A DNA stretch of 7,800 bases, taken from contig CALBTX010000130.1 in assembly GCA_937967685.1 (NCBI GenBank), positions 1 through 7,800 on the forward strand. Reading direction: 5' to 3'. Positions within the stretch are counted from its first letter, which is position 1; each line of letters starts with the position of its first letter. Origin of the DNA: an uncultured Bacillaceae bacterium (lineage in GTDB: Bacteria > Bacillota > Bacilli > Caldalkalibacillales > Caldalkalibacillaceae). Below, piece after piece: positions 1 through 5,840 of the stretch. Position numbers and translations under genes: made by a program. The notes under the pieces were generated by a model, which saw nothing but the letters and a program-made list of their open reading frames with translations, ran no database searches and was not told the DNA's origin.

Positions 1-32
1 ATATCCTGGCAGCGATTGCCGGCCTTCAATGA
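1..32 (+). CDS. Possible 3' tail of an upstream gene (partial)
   Basis: The third frame is open from the window edge and reads ILAAIAGLQ followed by TGA at 30-32. The hydrophobic Ala/Leu/Ile-rich tail looks protein-like, but ten codons are too few to identify anything. The TGA overlaps an ATG at 29-31 (ATGA), a common translational-coupling arrangement in Bacillales operons, and this is the main reason for listing it. It could equally be a chance open stretch. Confidence 0.25.
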   Translation, partial: ILAAIAGLQ

Positions 33-139
33 AAACGTTTGCGGATTTGTCACAAATTGAGTGTCGTCCGACCGTCTCATTCGAATATAATGAAAGCGAA
101 TTGTATATTGAAAGCGGATCAAATGCTGAAAAAGCATGA
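29..139 (+). CDS. Possible small 36-codon ORF, unidentified
   Basis: From the ATG at 29 a frame runs 36 codons to TGA at 137-139, beginning MKTFADLSQIECRPTVSF. It is acidic, with no membrane segment and no motif I recognise. Its ATG overlaps the stop of the preceding open frame, so it could be translated by coupling; no convincing Shine-Dalgarno sequence precedes it. A different frame (39-221) overlaps it and is also open, and at most one of the two is real. The region could also be the decayed remains of a gene. Low confidence. Confidence 0.2.
   Translation: MKTFADLSQIECRPTVSFEYNESELYIESGSNAEKA
86..91 (+). promoter_or_regulatory. Candidate -10 element upstream of the 228-713 gene
   Basis: A perfect TATAAT lies 136 bases before the ATG at 228. 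No good -35 is found at 16-18 bp spacing (the bases at that place read GTCGTC), and there is no TG extension, so this is only a candidate. If functional, it would transcribe the unknown gene from near base 98 and would run through the small open frame at 29-139. Confidence 0.25.
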
Positions 140-227
140 TGAACAAGTGACTGTGTTCAATCAAAAGACAAAAAGAAGTGGCCAAGTTTGTGAAAAACTG
201 AACAAAGAGCCCGAAGGGTGATTAATT

Positions 228-713
228 ATGGTCAGACAAACACAGTGGGAGCAGTTGCAAAATAACAGCGACCGTTTATTAGCCGTTCAAGGACAGCGTC
301 ACTGTCCTCAATGGAAGATTGAGTTGCAGGATATCATCGACGAAACGGTCAGACAATATGTATCCTTACCAGCCTATAAACAGACGGGGTTACAATGTTT
401 CCGTCTGTTTGGCAAACTGTACCAAACATCTGCGCTTAAACGCCCCAATAAGGAATTGCAAGAAACGCTCCCCAATGTGATTCAACGTTTATTGGAATCA
501 TTATGTCATGTGACCTGGAATAAACGGAGTAAAAAGGAACTGCACTTGTACGTTTTAGATGAAAGCATCCCGATTGTCAATGATCTGTATAACTTATATT
601 TGCAACAATCCGATGATCATGACTCGACCTTTAAATGGGACCGGGTTGTCATGCATTTCCTGCTTGAAAATAAACAAATGGTGTTGGGCAACAGGGACTC
701 CCTCACATCTTGA
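228..713 (+). CDS. Hypothetical protein, 161 aa, function unknown
   Basis: I do not recognise this protein. It is a soluble, probably largely helical polypeptide without signal peptide or membrane segment. It has Cys at residues 26, 57 and 93 and a Lys/Arg-rich middle (about 63-104) followed by a more acidic segment (about 111-138). The ATG at 228 is preceded by AAGGGTGAT at 214-222, a good ribosome binding site, which supports real translation. The TGA stop (711-713) falls inside the 3' arm of a strong terminator, so the gene appears to be transcribed alone or as the last of a unit, and its final residues (RDSLTS) are encoded within the hairpin. It is separated from htpX by a 218-base spacer with its own repeats and promoter, so no functional link to htpX is implied. 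Translation is well supported; the role is unknown. Confidence 0.75.
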   Translation: MVRQTQWEQLQNNSDRLLAVQGQRHCPQWKIELQDIIDETVRQYVSLPAYKQTGLQCFRLFGKLYQTSALKRPNKELQETLPNVIQRLLESLCHVTWNKRSKKELHLYVLDESIPIVNDLYNLYLQQSDDHDSTFKWDRVVMHFLLENKQMVLGNRDSLTS

Positions 714-727
714 GGGGGTCATTTTTC
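696..727 (+). terminator. Rho-independent terminator overlapping the stop of the 228-713 gene
   Basis: GACTCCCTCA (696-705) pairs with TGAGGGGGTC (711-720) over 10 bp with one G-U pair and a 5-base loop (CATCT), followed by ATTTTTC. The 3' arm contains the TGA stop codon, so the terminating ribosome covers the hairpin. Confidence 0.85.
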
Positions 728-731
728 TGCA

Positions 732-761
732 TTGAGAATCGTTGAATACATAAAGTATAAT
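732..761 (+). promoter_or_regulatory. Candidate sigma-A promoter for htpX
   Basis: TTGAGA (732-737) and a perfect TATAAT (756-761) are separated by 18 bp. Transcription would begin near 768 and leave a leader of about 165 nt before the htpX GTG. The -10 lies inside the first copy of the 30-bp tandem repeat. The same TATAAT occurs in the second copy (786-791), but there no -35-like hexamer sits at the right distance, so only the first is proposed. Confidence 0.5.
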
Positions 762-830
762 AGAGGTGGAGTTGAATACATAAAGTATAATAGAGGTGGA
801 GTTGAATACATAAAGTAGAAAATAGCTGGA
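741..830 (+). repeat. Three tandem 30-bp repeats upstream of htpX
   Basis: Copies lie at 741-770, 771-800 and 801-830. The first two are identical over 30 bases and the third matches at 26 of 30. Each unit begins GTTGAATACATAAAGTA and ends TGGA. Each contains a short dyad, ATAC-N5-GTAT (746-758, 776-788; imperfect in copy 3, 806-818), and in copies 1 and 2 the right half-site merges with a TATAAT. No spacer separates the copies. The array could be a set of operator sites spaced three helical turns apart or simply a slippage-generated minisatellite. The array itself is certain; the function is inferred. Confidence 0.95.
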
Positions 831-931
831 AGTAAACGCCTTGTTTTGCATCGAGTCTATTCAGGCGGGCGAGTTGGAAATGGAAAAGCCGTTTTTCAAG
901 TAAAATATCATATAGGGAGGCAAGTGATGAA

Positions 932-1822
932 GTGAGACGCGTTTTATTATTTGTCCTAACAAACATCCTCGTTTTAACCACCATCCTGATTGTTTTTACG
1001 ATCTTATCGACTGTTTTTAACATTGATTTCAATTATGCGACCGGCGGTGTGATCGACTATGGCACCTTGCTCATCTTCAGCGCAGTGATCGGGTTTACCG
1101 GGGCGTTATTCTCCTTGGCCATTTCCCGCTGGATGGCCAAAACGATGATGGGCGTCCGAGTGCTTGATCCACGGCAAAACTTAACGGCGGCCGAAAGAGA
1201 GCTGGTGGAAACCGTACATCGCTTGGCTCACAGCGCGGGTTTGAGAAAAATGCCGGAAGTCGGCATTTATGATTCGCCCGAGGTCAATGCGTTTGCCACC
1301 GGTCCGACGAGAAACCGTTCGTTAGTGGCCGTATCAACGGGGCTGCTGCAATCCATGGATGATGACGCTGTGGAAGGGGTGCTCGCCCATGAGGTGGCTC
1401 ATATTGCCAATGGTGATATGGTCACGATGACCCTCTTGCAAGGGATTGTGAACACGTTTGTCGTTTTCTTGGCCCGGATTGCCGCGTTTGTCGTTTCCCG
1501 GTTTGTCCGTTCGGAACTGCAAGGGGTTGTTCACTTTATCGCCGTGCTCATTTTCCAAATCCTGTTTTCCGTTTTGGGGACGATTGTCGTGATGGCCTTC
1601 TCCCGTTACCGGGAGTTTCATGCTGACCGAGGCGGCGCCGACTTGGCCGGGAAAGATAAAATGATCCATGCCCTGCGTTCATTAAAACATTATGTCAACC
1701 GGGTTGATACGGAACAGACCGCTTTACAAACGTTGAAAATTAATAATAAGCGTGAATTACTGCAGCTGTTTTCCTCCCATCCGGATTTAAACGAACGGAT
1801 TCGCCGTTTGGAAGCAAAATAA
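932..1822 (+). CDS. htpX: HtpX, membrane-bound zinc metalloprotease (M48B)
   Basis: HtpX is a heat-shock/envelope-stress protease that cleaves misfolded membrane proteins, working alongside FtsH in the cytoplasmic membrane. The 296-residue product has the family's full layout: an N-terminal hydrophobic pair (about 4-26 and 45-66), the zinc motif HEVAH at 153-157 (H153 and H157 ligands, E154 catalytic), two more hydrophobic segments (about 165-190 and 197-223), and the third ligand Glu at about 228 in REFHADRGGA. NAFATG (119-124) and the C-terminal SSHPDLNERI (281-290) are also typical. The start is GTG at 932, with GGGAGG at 915-920, a spacing of 11 nt. A better-spaced ATG at 927 is out of frame and stops after two codons (ATG AAG TGA), overlapping the GTG. 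The upstream repeat array and candidate promoter suggest regulated, separate transcription. In Bacillus subtilis htpX is known to be repressed by Rok and YkrK; no ykrK is seen here. Confidence 0.95.
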   Translation: MRRVLLFVLTNILVLTTILIVFTILSTVFNIDFNYATGGVIDYGTLLIFSAVIGFTGALFSLAISRWMAKTMMGVRVLDPRQNLTAAERELVETVHRLAHSAGLRKMPEVGIYDSPEVNAFATGPTRNRSLVAVSTGLLQSMDDDAVEGVLAHEVAHIANGDMVTMTLLQGIVNTFVVFLARIAAFVVSRFVRSELQGVVHFIAVLIFQILFSVLGTIVVMAFSRYREFHADRGGADLAGKDKMIHALRSLKHYVNRVDTEQTALQTLKINNKRELLQLFSSHPDLNERIRRLEAK

Positions 1823-1839
1823 ATGGACGGGTAAACAAT

Positions 1840-1883
1840 GAGCTCGCTGGTGATGTTTCCGATCATGGCGGGCTCTGTTTCTT
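1840..1883 (+). terminator. Intrinsic terminator after htpX
   Basis: GAGCTCGC (1840-1847) pairs with GCGGGCTC (1868-1875) over 8 bp with one G-T pair. The stem continues inside through TGAT (1851-1854) with ATCA (1862-1865), with a small bulge and a 7-base loop. The tail TGTTTCTT (1876-1883) is moderately U-rich. It lies 18 bases after the htpX stop and 41 bases before ecsA, separating the two units. Confidence 0.7.
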
Positions 1884-1924
1884 AGTGGGGAAAGAGAGAG
1901 CATGGCAAGGGAGAGAGTTCAACG

Positions 1925-2647
1925 ATGGACGTTCTGTTAGACGTGTCCGTCCAGCATGCGGGCTATACGGATCATCCTCAAGCCGTTCGGGATATACATT
2001 TTTCAGTGCGGCAAGGAGAACTTGTCGGTTTGATCGGGGCCAACGGCGCCGGAAAAAGTACGACCATCAAAGCGATTCTCAATTTATTGCCTCATGTTAA
2101 CGGCGAAATTTCGTTCAAGGAAGAACAAAACAGGTATGCTTATATTCCTGAACAGCCCATTCTGTATGAAGACCTGACCTTGTGGGAACATTTGGAGCTT
2201 GCTGCCGCCGCCTTTGCTATCGATGCTTTCCGTTTCGAAACGAGGGCGAATGATTTGCTCGATCGTTTCCGCATGCGCGAGGCCAAACACCATCTGCCGG
2301 ACAGTTTCTCCAAAGGCATGCAGCAGAAGCTGATGATGATGATCGCCTTTTTAATTGATCCATCAGTGTACATTGTGGACGAGCCCTTTGTCGGACTGGA
2401 TCCAAAGGCGACCGTTGATTTTTTGGATCTGTTAGACAGGAAGAAGAAGGAAGGGGCCGGCATCCTCATGTCCACCCATATATTGGATACGGCCGAGCGC
2501 ATTTGTGATCGATTTGTGCTCATCCATCAGGGACGGTGCCTGGCCGCGGGGACGTTGGCCGAACTCAGGCAACATTTTGACCGGCCTTCCGCTTCGCTGT
2601 ATGACTGTTTCCAAGCTGTCGTGGAGGATACGGATGAACGCTCGTAA
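1925..2647 (+). CDS. ecsA: EcsA, ABC transporter ATP-binding subunit
   Basis: This is the ATPase of the Ecs transporter, which in Bacillus affects protein secretion, regulated intramembrane proteolysis and competence; its transported substrate is not settled. The 240-residue protein shows Walker A GANGAGKS (38-45), a Q-loop region YIPEQP (73-78), a signature reading SFSKGMQQK (127-135), Walker B YIVDE (149-153, E153 catalytic), the D-loop GLDP (157-160) and the switch His185 in STHIL. The signature departs from LSGGQ, but FSKGM is what I recall for EcsA itself, as are YIPE and the STHIL-TAER segment. The length is close to the B. subtilis protein (about 247). The ATG at 1925 follows AAGGGAGAG (1907-1915) with 9 nt spacing. 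Its last 14 nt overlap ecsB, implying coupled translation. No clear promoter is visible in the short gap after the htpX terminator, so the promoter may lie within or before that gap. Confidence 0.93.
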   Translation: MDVLLDVSVQHAGYTDHPQAVRDIHFSVRQGELVGLIGANGAGKSTTIKAILNLLPHVNGEISFKEEQNRYAYIPEQPILYEDLTLWEHLELAAAAFAIDAFRFETRANDLLDRFRMREAKHHLPDSFSKGMQQKLMMMIAFLIDPSVYIVDEPFVGLDPKATVDFLDLLDRKKKEGAGILMSTHILDTAERICDRFVLIHQGRCLAAGTLAELRQHFDRPSASLYDCFQAVVEDTDERS

Positions 2648-3830
2648 TCTGGGATCTGCCTGGCAGGTGTTTGTCAAAAGGGTTCGTTCGAATGGCCGGT
2701 TTCAACGGAAAATATGGACGATGACCGTCGATTGGGTGATTGCGGTCTATCTCATTGTTCCCGCTGTGGTGATCGGCGGTCTGTATTACCGAGGATTCTG
2801 GCAGGGAAATGTGCAATGGTTTTCCGCGATCCCTGACGTGTTTGTCATCCTCGCTTTATACGTGTATGTTTGGACAGGTCGGCTGCGCCTGTTTGTCGAA
2901 AAAGCGGATCAGCTTTTCCTTCGGCAGAAAGGGGCCTGGATGCGGTCGTTCATGACGTGGGGGAGTTGGTATTCCTTTGCGCTGACGGTGTTATCTGCCG
3001 GTATGCTTTTTGTCATATTGGCGCCTTATTTCATTGTCGTACAGGGAATGGACGTGCGTACTTTTGGGCTGGCCTTTCTCTTAGTGATTCTCAGCCGATG
3101 GCATATGATGCTCATCCGCTCTCTGCAGCGAACCACTGCAAAAAGGATCGGGCGCTGGCTGTCACTAGGTTTTCTGTTTGTGGCAGGGGGCCTGTTGTTC
3201 GGCTGGACATTGCTTCGTATGCCACAATGGGCGCTAGGCATGCCGCTCATCTGCTTGGTGCTGTTCATTTCGGCCCTTTTCCTGTGGAGGATGAAGATCA
3301 ATCAGCGGGGAAATTTTCTTTTTGATTGTATAAGAGAAGAAAAGCACAAGTGGCGCTATGCCAAATGGGTCTTGAACATGTCTTCGGCCAGTGCCGCCCA
3401 GATGGGCGTTGAACCGTTCATGAAGCAAAAGGCAGAGCACCCCCGCCGATCCCCGTGGATATTCCGGCAATCCAAACCATTGTTTCAACAACGTACGCCG
3501 GCCAACATTCTGACGGAAACGTACGTTAAAAGTTTCCTGCGCAACCGGCAGCATTTGCTCGATTTTGGCAAAATCATCGGGCTGTGTACGTTTGGCGTCG
3601 CCTATCTGCCTTTAACGCTGAAGTGGATCATGTGGATCATTTCCTTTTTTCTGATCAGGCAGTGGTTGAGCGGAGGTTGGCATGAAATGATGAACAGTTC
3701 GTTCTTTAAACTGTTTGACTGGCAGGAGGAAGATCTGAATAAAGCAAGACAAAAGGCCGTGCGACTCATCTTGATTCCCGGTTTTTTATGGGTCAGTATC
3801 GTTTTGGGGCTGTCGGTCATGTTCATTTAG
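2634..3830 (+). CDS. ecsB: EcsB, ABC transporter membrane subunit
   Basis: This is the integral-membrane partner of EcsA. The 398-residue protein has a basic N-terminus and hydrophobic segments at about 33-53, 66-81, 112-136, 142-158, 175-192, 200-218, 312-342 and 376-397. The long region between about 219 and 311 is hydrophilic, basic and probably cytoplasmic (EcsB family, PF05975). Its length fits B. subtilis EcsB (about 408). The open frame extends upstream to 2505, but the ATG at 2634 is chosen because GGAGG (2623-2627) sits 6 nt before it and it gives a family-like N-terminus; the upstream extension lies entirely within ecsA. The 14-nt overlap with ecsA indicates coupling. No ecsC follows: the next gene lies on the opposite strand and converges on ecsB. 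Confidence 0.92.
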   Translation: MNARNLGSAWQVFVKRVRSNGRFQRKIWTMTVDWVIAVYLIVPAVVIGGLYYRGFWQGNVQWFSAIPDVFVILALYVYVWTGRLRLFVEKADQLFLRQKGAWMRSFMTWGSWYSFALTVLSAGMLFVILAPYFIVVQGMDVRTFGLAFLLVILSRWHMMLIRSLQRTTAKRIGRWLSLGFLFVAGGLLFGWTLLRMPQWALGMPLICLVLFISALFLWRMKINQRGNFLFDCIREEKHKWRYAKWVLNMSSASAAQMGVEPFMKQKAEHPRRSPWIFRQSKPLFQQRTPANILTETYVKSFLRNRQHLLDFGKIIGLCTFGVAYLPLTLKWIMWIISFFLIRQWLSGGWHEMMNSSFFKLFDWQEEDLNKARQKAVRLILIPGFLWVSIVLGLSVMFI

Positions 3831-3847
3831 TCACACGGCTTAAACAC

Positions 3848-3874
3848 GAGCGGTTTACACAAGTGTCATCGCTC
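3848..3874. terminator. Hairpin in the convergent ecsB / anti-sigma intergenic region (weak terminator candidate)
   Basis: GAGCG (3848-3852) pairs with CGCTC (3870-3874), and inside it ACAC (3857-3860) faces GTGT (3863-3866). On the plus strand it is followed by CAAAAAACGG, not a U-tract. On the minus strand the T6 run (3880-3875) comes before the stem and only GTGTTTAAG follows. It is therefore a poor intrinsic terminator in either direction, although its place between convergent genes fits such a role. The 9-base direct repeat ACGGCTTAA (3835-3843 and 3880-3888) flanks the hairpin. Confidence 0.3.
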
Positions 3875-3891
3875 AAAAAACGGCTTAAGGC

Positions 3892-4893
3892 CTAAGGATT
3901 GACCGGAATCCTTTGTTCCGGTACACGGGCCGGTGAGTCGGCGTTTGGATTGTGCGAATCATCATACGGAACTAAATAGTATTTCTCCGACTGTAAATCG
4001 ATCGCTTTAAAACGGTTATACGAATCTTCGCCTGTTATCGCTGCAAAGTATGGGTGGATCTCGTCCCCCGATTCACTGACAATTTTAAAAGCAATATGGT
4101 CCGTCTCTTCCGGCCAGTGATAGTAAACAACGGTTGAGATCGGGGTGACAATCATTTTTTGCAAATGGATGACTTGACCGTGGCCGATCGGCAGCGCCTG
4201 ATTGAAGTCAATCGTTTCGCTCATGGCGGCCAATTGTTCAGTCGGAACGTTAATATCGAAAATCCATGGGTTTTCAATCGGCATGTCCGCATCCAAGTGG
4301 TCGTAGGCAATGCGCACTTGAAGGTTGTCTTCTGTCGGCAGGCCCTTTAATTCGACCTCGTTATAAATCGAAAACATCGAGTCGTTTCTTTCGATGGATT
4401 GTCCGCCTGTCGTTGTCGTCAGGTTGTGTCCGTTAATGAGCACCGTTGGCAGCGGGTGCATTTGATAATCAAAATGCACCCCTTCAGACGGCTCAAACGT
4501 GGCGCTGATCAGCAAGCGGCCGCCATCGATTAACACTTCATTTAAGGTCATTGTTCCGTACTTATTTTGAGCCGTTTCACCCACCGTCGTTTTCAATGAC
4601 GTATCAACGTTCAGTTCGTCGTCAATGATTGAATGGCCGATATACTCCTCAATCTTGCCGCTGACAAAAGGCATTTTGGCAACAGAGACCAATCCTGTGC
4701 TCATGGAAATCCAGGCGGCCAGAATAATCGCTGCGGTGGCCGCTAACAACTTCTTTTTGCCCGACGGCTTTTGTTTTTTTATTTTTTTCAAGACGCGTTT
4801 TTCCCATCTCTTTTTTTCGATGGTCGAAAGACGTTCTGCTTCATACTGTTCCACATCGAGGCGTACTTCGTTTAGCTCTTTGTAAATGGACAT
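3892..4893 (-). CDS. DUF4179-type transmembrane anti-sigma factor
   Basis: The product (333 aa) is a single-pass membrane protein. A charged cytoplasmic N-terminus (1-48, MSIYKELNEVRLDVEQYEAE then a Lys/Arg-rich run) is followed by one membrane segment (about 49-70) and a large extracytoplasmic beta-rich domain. N-termini of this kind with a conserved extracellular part are typical of DUF4179 (PF13786) anti-sigma factors; the C-terminal half probably corresponds to the associated DUF5643-type domain. By position it should hold the co-transcribed sigma factor inactive at the membrane until an external signal arrives; this role is inferred. The ATG at 4893 is chosen over an adjacent in-frame TTG at 4896 because AGGGGTGGG (4905-4897) gives good spacing. 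The gap to the sigma gene is 12 nt. The C-terminus ends in a short Pro-rich tail and there is no sign of truncation. The signal sensed and the regulon are unknown. Confidence 0.85.
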   Translation of the reverse strand: MSIYKELNEVRLDVEQYEAERLSTIEKKRWEKRVLKKIKKQKPSGKKKLLAATAAIILAAWISMSTGLVSVAKMPFVSGKIEEYIGHSIIDDELNVDTSLKTTVGETAQNKYGTMTLNEVLIDGGRLLISATFEPSEGVHFDYQMHPLPTVLINGHNLTTTTGGQSIERNDSMFSIYNEVELKGLPTEDNLQVRIAYDHLDADMPIENPWIFDINVPTEQLAAMSETIDFNQALPIGHGQVIHLQKMIVTPISTVVYYHWPEETDHIAFKIVSESGDEIHPYFAAITGEDSYNRFKAIDLQSEKYYLVPYDDSHNPNADSPARVPEQRIPVNP

Positions 4894-4905
4894 CAACCCA
4901 CCCCT

Positions 4906-5448
4906 TTACACTTTATGATTTTGGACAAAAAATTTTTTGAGCTTTTTTCGTCCCCGAGAAAGTTTATTATAAATCCAAGACCTTTTCACTTGGAGTTCAT
5001 TGGCAATTTCGTTTGCCGGGACGCCTTCCAGGTAGTATTTTTTGAACACCTGTTGTTCACTCGCGGACAAGGGCTTCAACAATTCTTCTACACTGACCAT
5101 TTCTGCCCCCGATGTTTGTCTTGGGGATAGCTTTTCATTGAACTCCGCCACACTGAATTGCCGATTTTGTAGGCGGATTTGCTTTCTTTGGTAATCGATC
5201 GCCTTGTATTTGGCGATGGCCGCGATCCACTGTTTGAACGAATTTTTTTCTGGATCGAAGGAGTGAATGTGCTGCCACACCGCTAACAAAACATCGTCCA
5301 GGCATTCTTCGTAATCTTGCTGATCGGTATGTAAGTGACGTTTAATGATCGCTGTCAGCAGTCCGCCGTACTGTTCAACAATAAACGCAATGGCTTTTTC
5401 ATTTTTATTTCGGATGTGTTCAACGACGTTGCTTTCCGTGATTTTCAA
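4906..5448 (-). CDS. ECF-like sigma-70 family RNA polymerase sigma factor
   Basis: A 180-residue sigma factor with region 2 at about 17-90 (ECLDDVLLAVWQHIHSFDP at 48-66, then FKQWIAAIAKYKAIDYQRK at 71-89, covering the -10 recognition and melting segments) and region 4 at about 121-175. Region 4 includes the helix-turn-helix around 144-165 (PANEIANELQVKRSWIYNKL) that would read the -35. Regions 1 and 3 are absent, as in ECF factors. The start is taken as TTG at 5448: GGGGGTG (5460-5454) lies 5 nt upstream, and the resulting N-terminus MKITESNVVEHIRNKNEKA fits relatives. The frame is open to an ATG at 5490, but that ATG has no ribosome binding site. The anti-sigma gene follows after 12 nt, so the two form an operon. 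The specific group is not assigned, and I see no convincing self-recognised ECF promoter upstream. Confidence 0.88.
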   Translation of the reverse strand: MKITESNVVEHIRNKNEKAIAFIVEQYGGLLTAIIKRHLHTDQQDYEECLDDVLLAVWQHIHSFDPEKNSFKQWIAAIAKYKAIDYQRKQIRLQNRQFSVAEFNEKLSPRQTSGAEMVSVEELLKPLSASEQQVFKKYYLEGVPANEIANELQVKRSWIYNKLSRGRKKLKKFFVQNHKV

Positions 5449-5696
5449 CAGTTCACCCCCAAAGTTATGATTTGCTAACCACATTGTCATTCAAGTACTG
5501 TCATTTCATAGGTTTCGCTATCATTGACGGCCTTCTACTTAAATCATACGAACGAAATAAGCTGAATCTATCACATTTGGACAATGAGCGAAAAATTTTT
5601 TGGCCAAAGGAGCAAACCATCCTCAAAATAACTTTAGAGCGACAATCGGTCAATGGGAAGTGACAGAAAGCCGCTGAGGCGAAGAAACGTTTTACA
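5449..5696. other. Divergent intergenic region between the sigma operon and the thi operon
   Basis: These 248 bases hold the sigma-gene ribosome binding site (5460-5454), the candidate minus-strand promoter (5625-5653) and an AT-rich run AAAAATTTTTT (5591-5601). A weak open frame on the plus strand (5472-5663, TTG start) has no ribosome binding site. I see no RNA gene, operator palindrome or terminator here. Confidence 0.5.
5625..5653 (-). promoter_or_regulatory. Candidate sigma-A-type promoter for the sigma/anti-sigma operon
   Basis: On the minus strand TTGACC (5653-5648) and TATTTT (5630-5625) are separated by exactly 17 bp. Transcription would begin near 5618 and give a leader of about 170 nt before the TTG start. 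The -35 matches 5 of 6 consensus bases and the -10 matches 4 of 6. A weaker alternative is TTGAAT close to the gene (about 5490). A GAAACC that resembles an ECF -35 occurs at about 5517-5512, but no matching -10 follows at the proper distance. Confidence 0.35.
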
Positions 5697-5730
5697 TTGA
5701 CACATGGCGCTTTTCAAGGTATGGTAAAAT
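5697..5730 (+). promoter_or_regulatory. Promoter of the thi operon
   Basis: A perfect TTGACA (5697-5702) is followed after 17 bp by TATGGT (5720-5725), giving a start near 5732, just upstream of the riboswitch. An overlapping extended -10, TGGTAAAAT (5722-5730), matches the hexamer better but lies 22 bp from the TTGACA, so it would have to work without a proper -35. Either way the riboswitch is transcribed from the beginning of the leader. Confidence 0.65.
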
Positions 5731-5750
5731 TAAAACTTCATAGTTGATGT

Positions 5751-5840
5751 ATGGACTAGGGGTGCCTTGTCACAGGCTGAGAGAAACATCATTCAACCCT
5801 TGTACCTGACCTGGATAATACCAGCGTAGGGAAGTCGAAT
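5751..5840 (+). ncRNA. TPP riboswitch (THI element) aptamer
   Basis: The conserved thi-box blocks appear in order: ACTAGGGGTGCC (5755-5766), GGCTGAGAG (5775-5783), ACCCTT (5796-5801), ACCTGACCTGGATAATACC (5804-5822) and AGCGTAGGGAAGT (5823-5835). P1 can form from GACT (5754-5757) with AGTC (5833-5836). The element senses thiamine pyrophosphate and lies in the leader of thiE-thiS-thiG, exactly where it is expected. The downstream terminator and an alternative pairing (see 5830-5884) indicate control by premature transcription termination. Confidence 0.97.

Noticed and set aside
741..830. Three 30-bp repeats as a CRISPR array
   Set aside because: The copies abut directly with no spacers, there are only three and no cas genes are near.
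594..851. Minus-strand open frame containing a 10-residue tandem repeat
   Set aside because: The peptide repeat is only the translation of the 30-bp DNA repeat (a multiple of three). It runs through a terminator and into the 228-713 gene, and no ribosome binding site was found.
1885..2100. 71-residue frame overlapping the start of ecsA
   Set aside because: Out of frame with ecsA, Arg/Ser-rich shadow sequence without a family pattern.
2505..2633. 43-residue N-terminal extension of ecsB
   Set aside because: It lies inside ecsA and has no ribosome binding site; the ATG at 2634 has GGAGG 6 nt upstream.
2870..3325. 151-residue plus-strand frame inside ecsB
   Set aside because: It lies wholly in another frame of ecsB, which has the family's membrane segments, a ribosome binding site and coupling to ecsA.
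5512..5517. GAAACC as an ECF -35 for self-regulation of the sigma operon
   Set aside because: No CGTC/CGTA-like -10 follows at 16-17 bp on the minus strand, so the match is probably chance.
5472..5663. 63-residue plus-strand frame between the sigma operon and the thi promoter
   Set aside because: It begins at a TTG without a ribosome binding site, overlaps the sigma-gene upstream signals, and its translation shows no family-like pattern.
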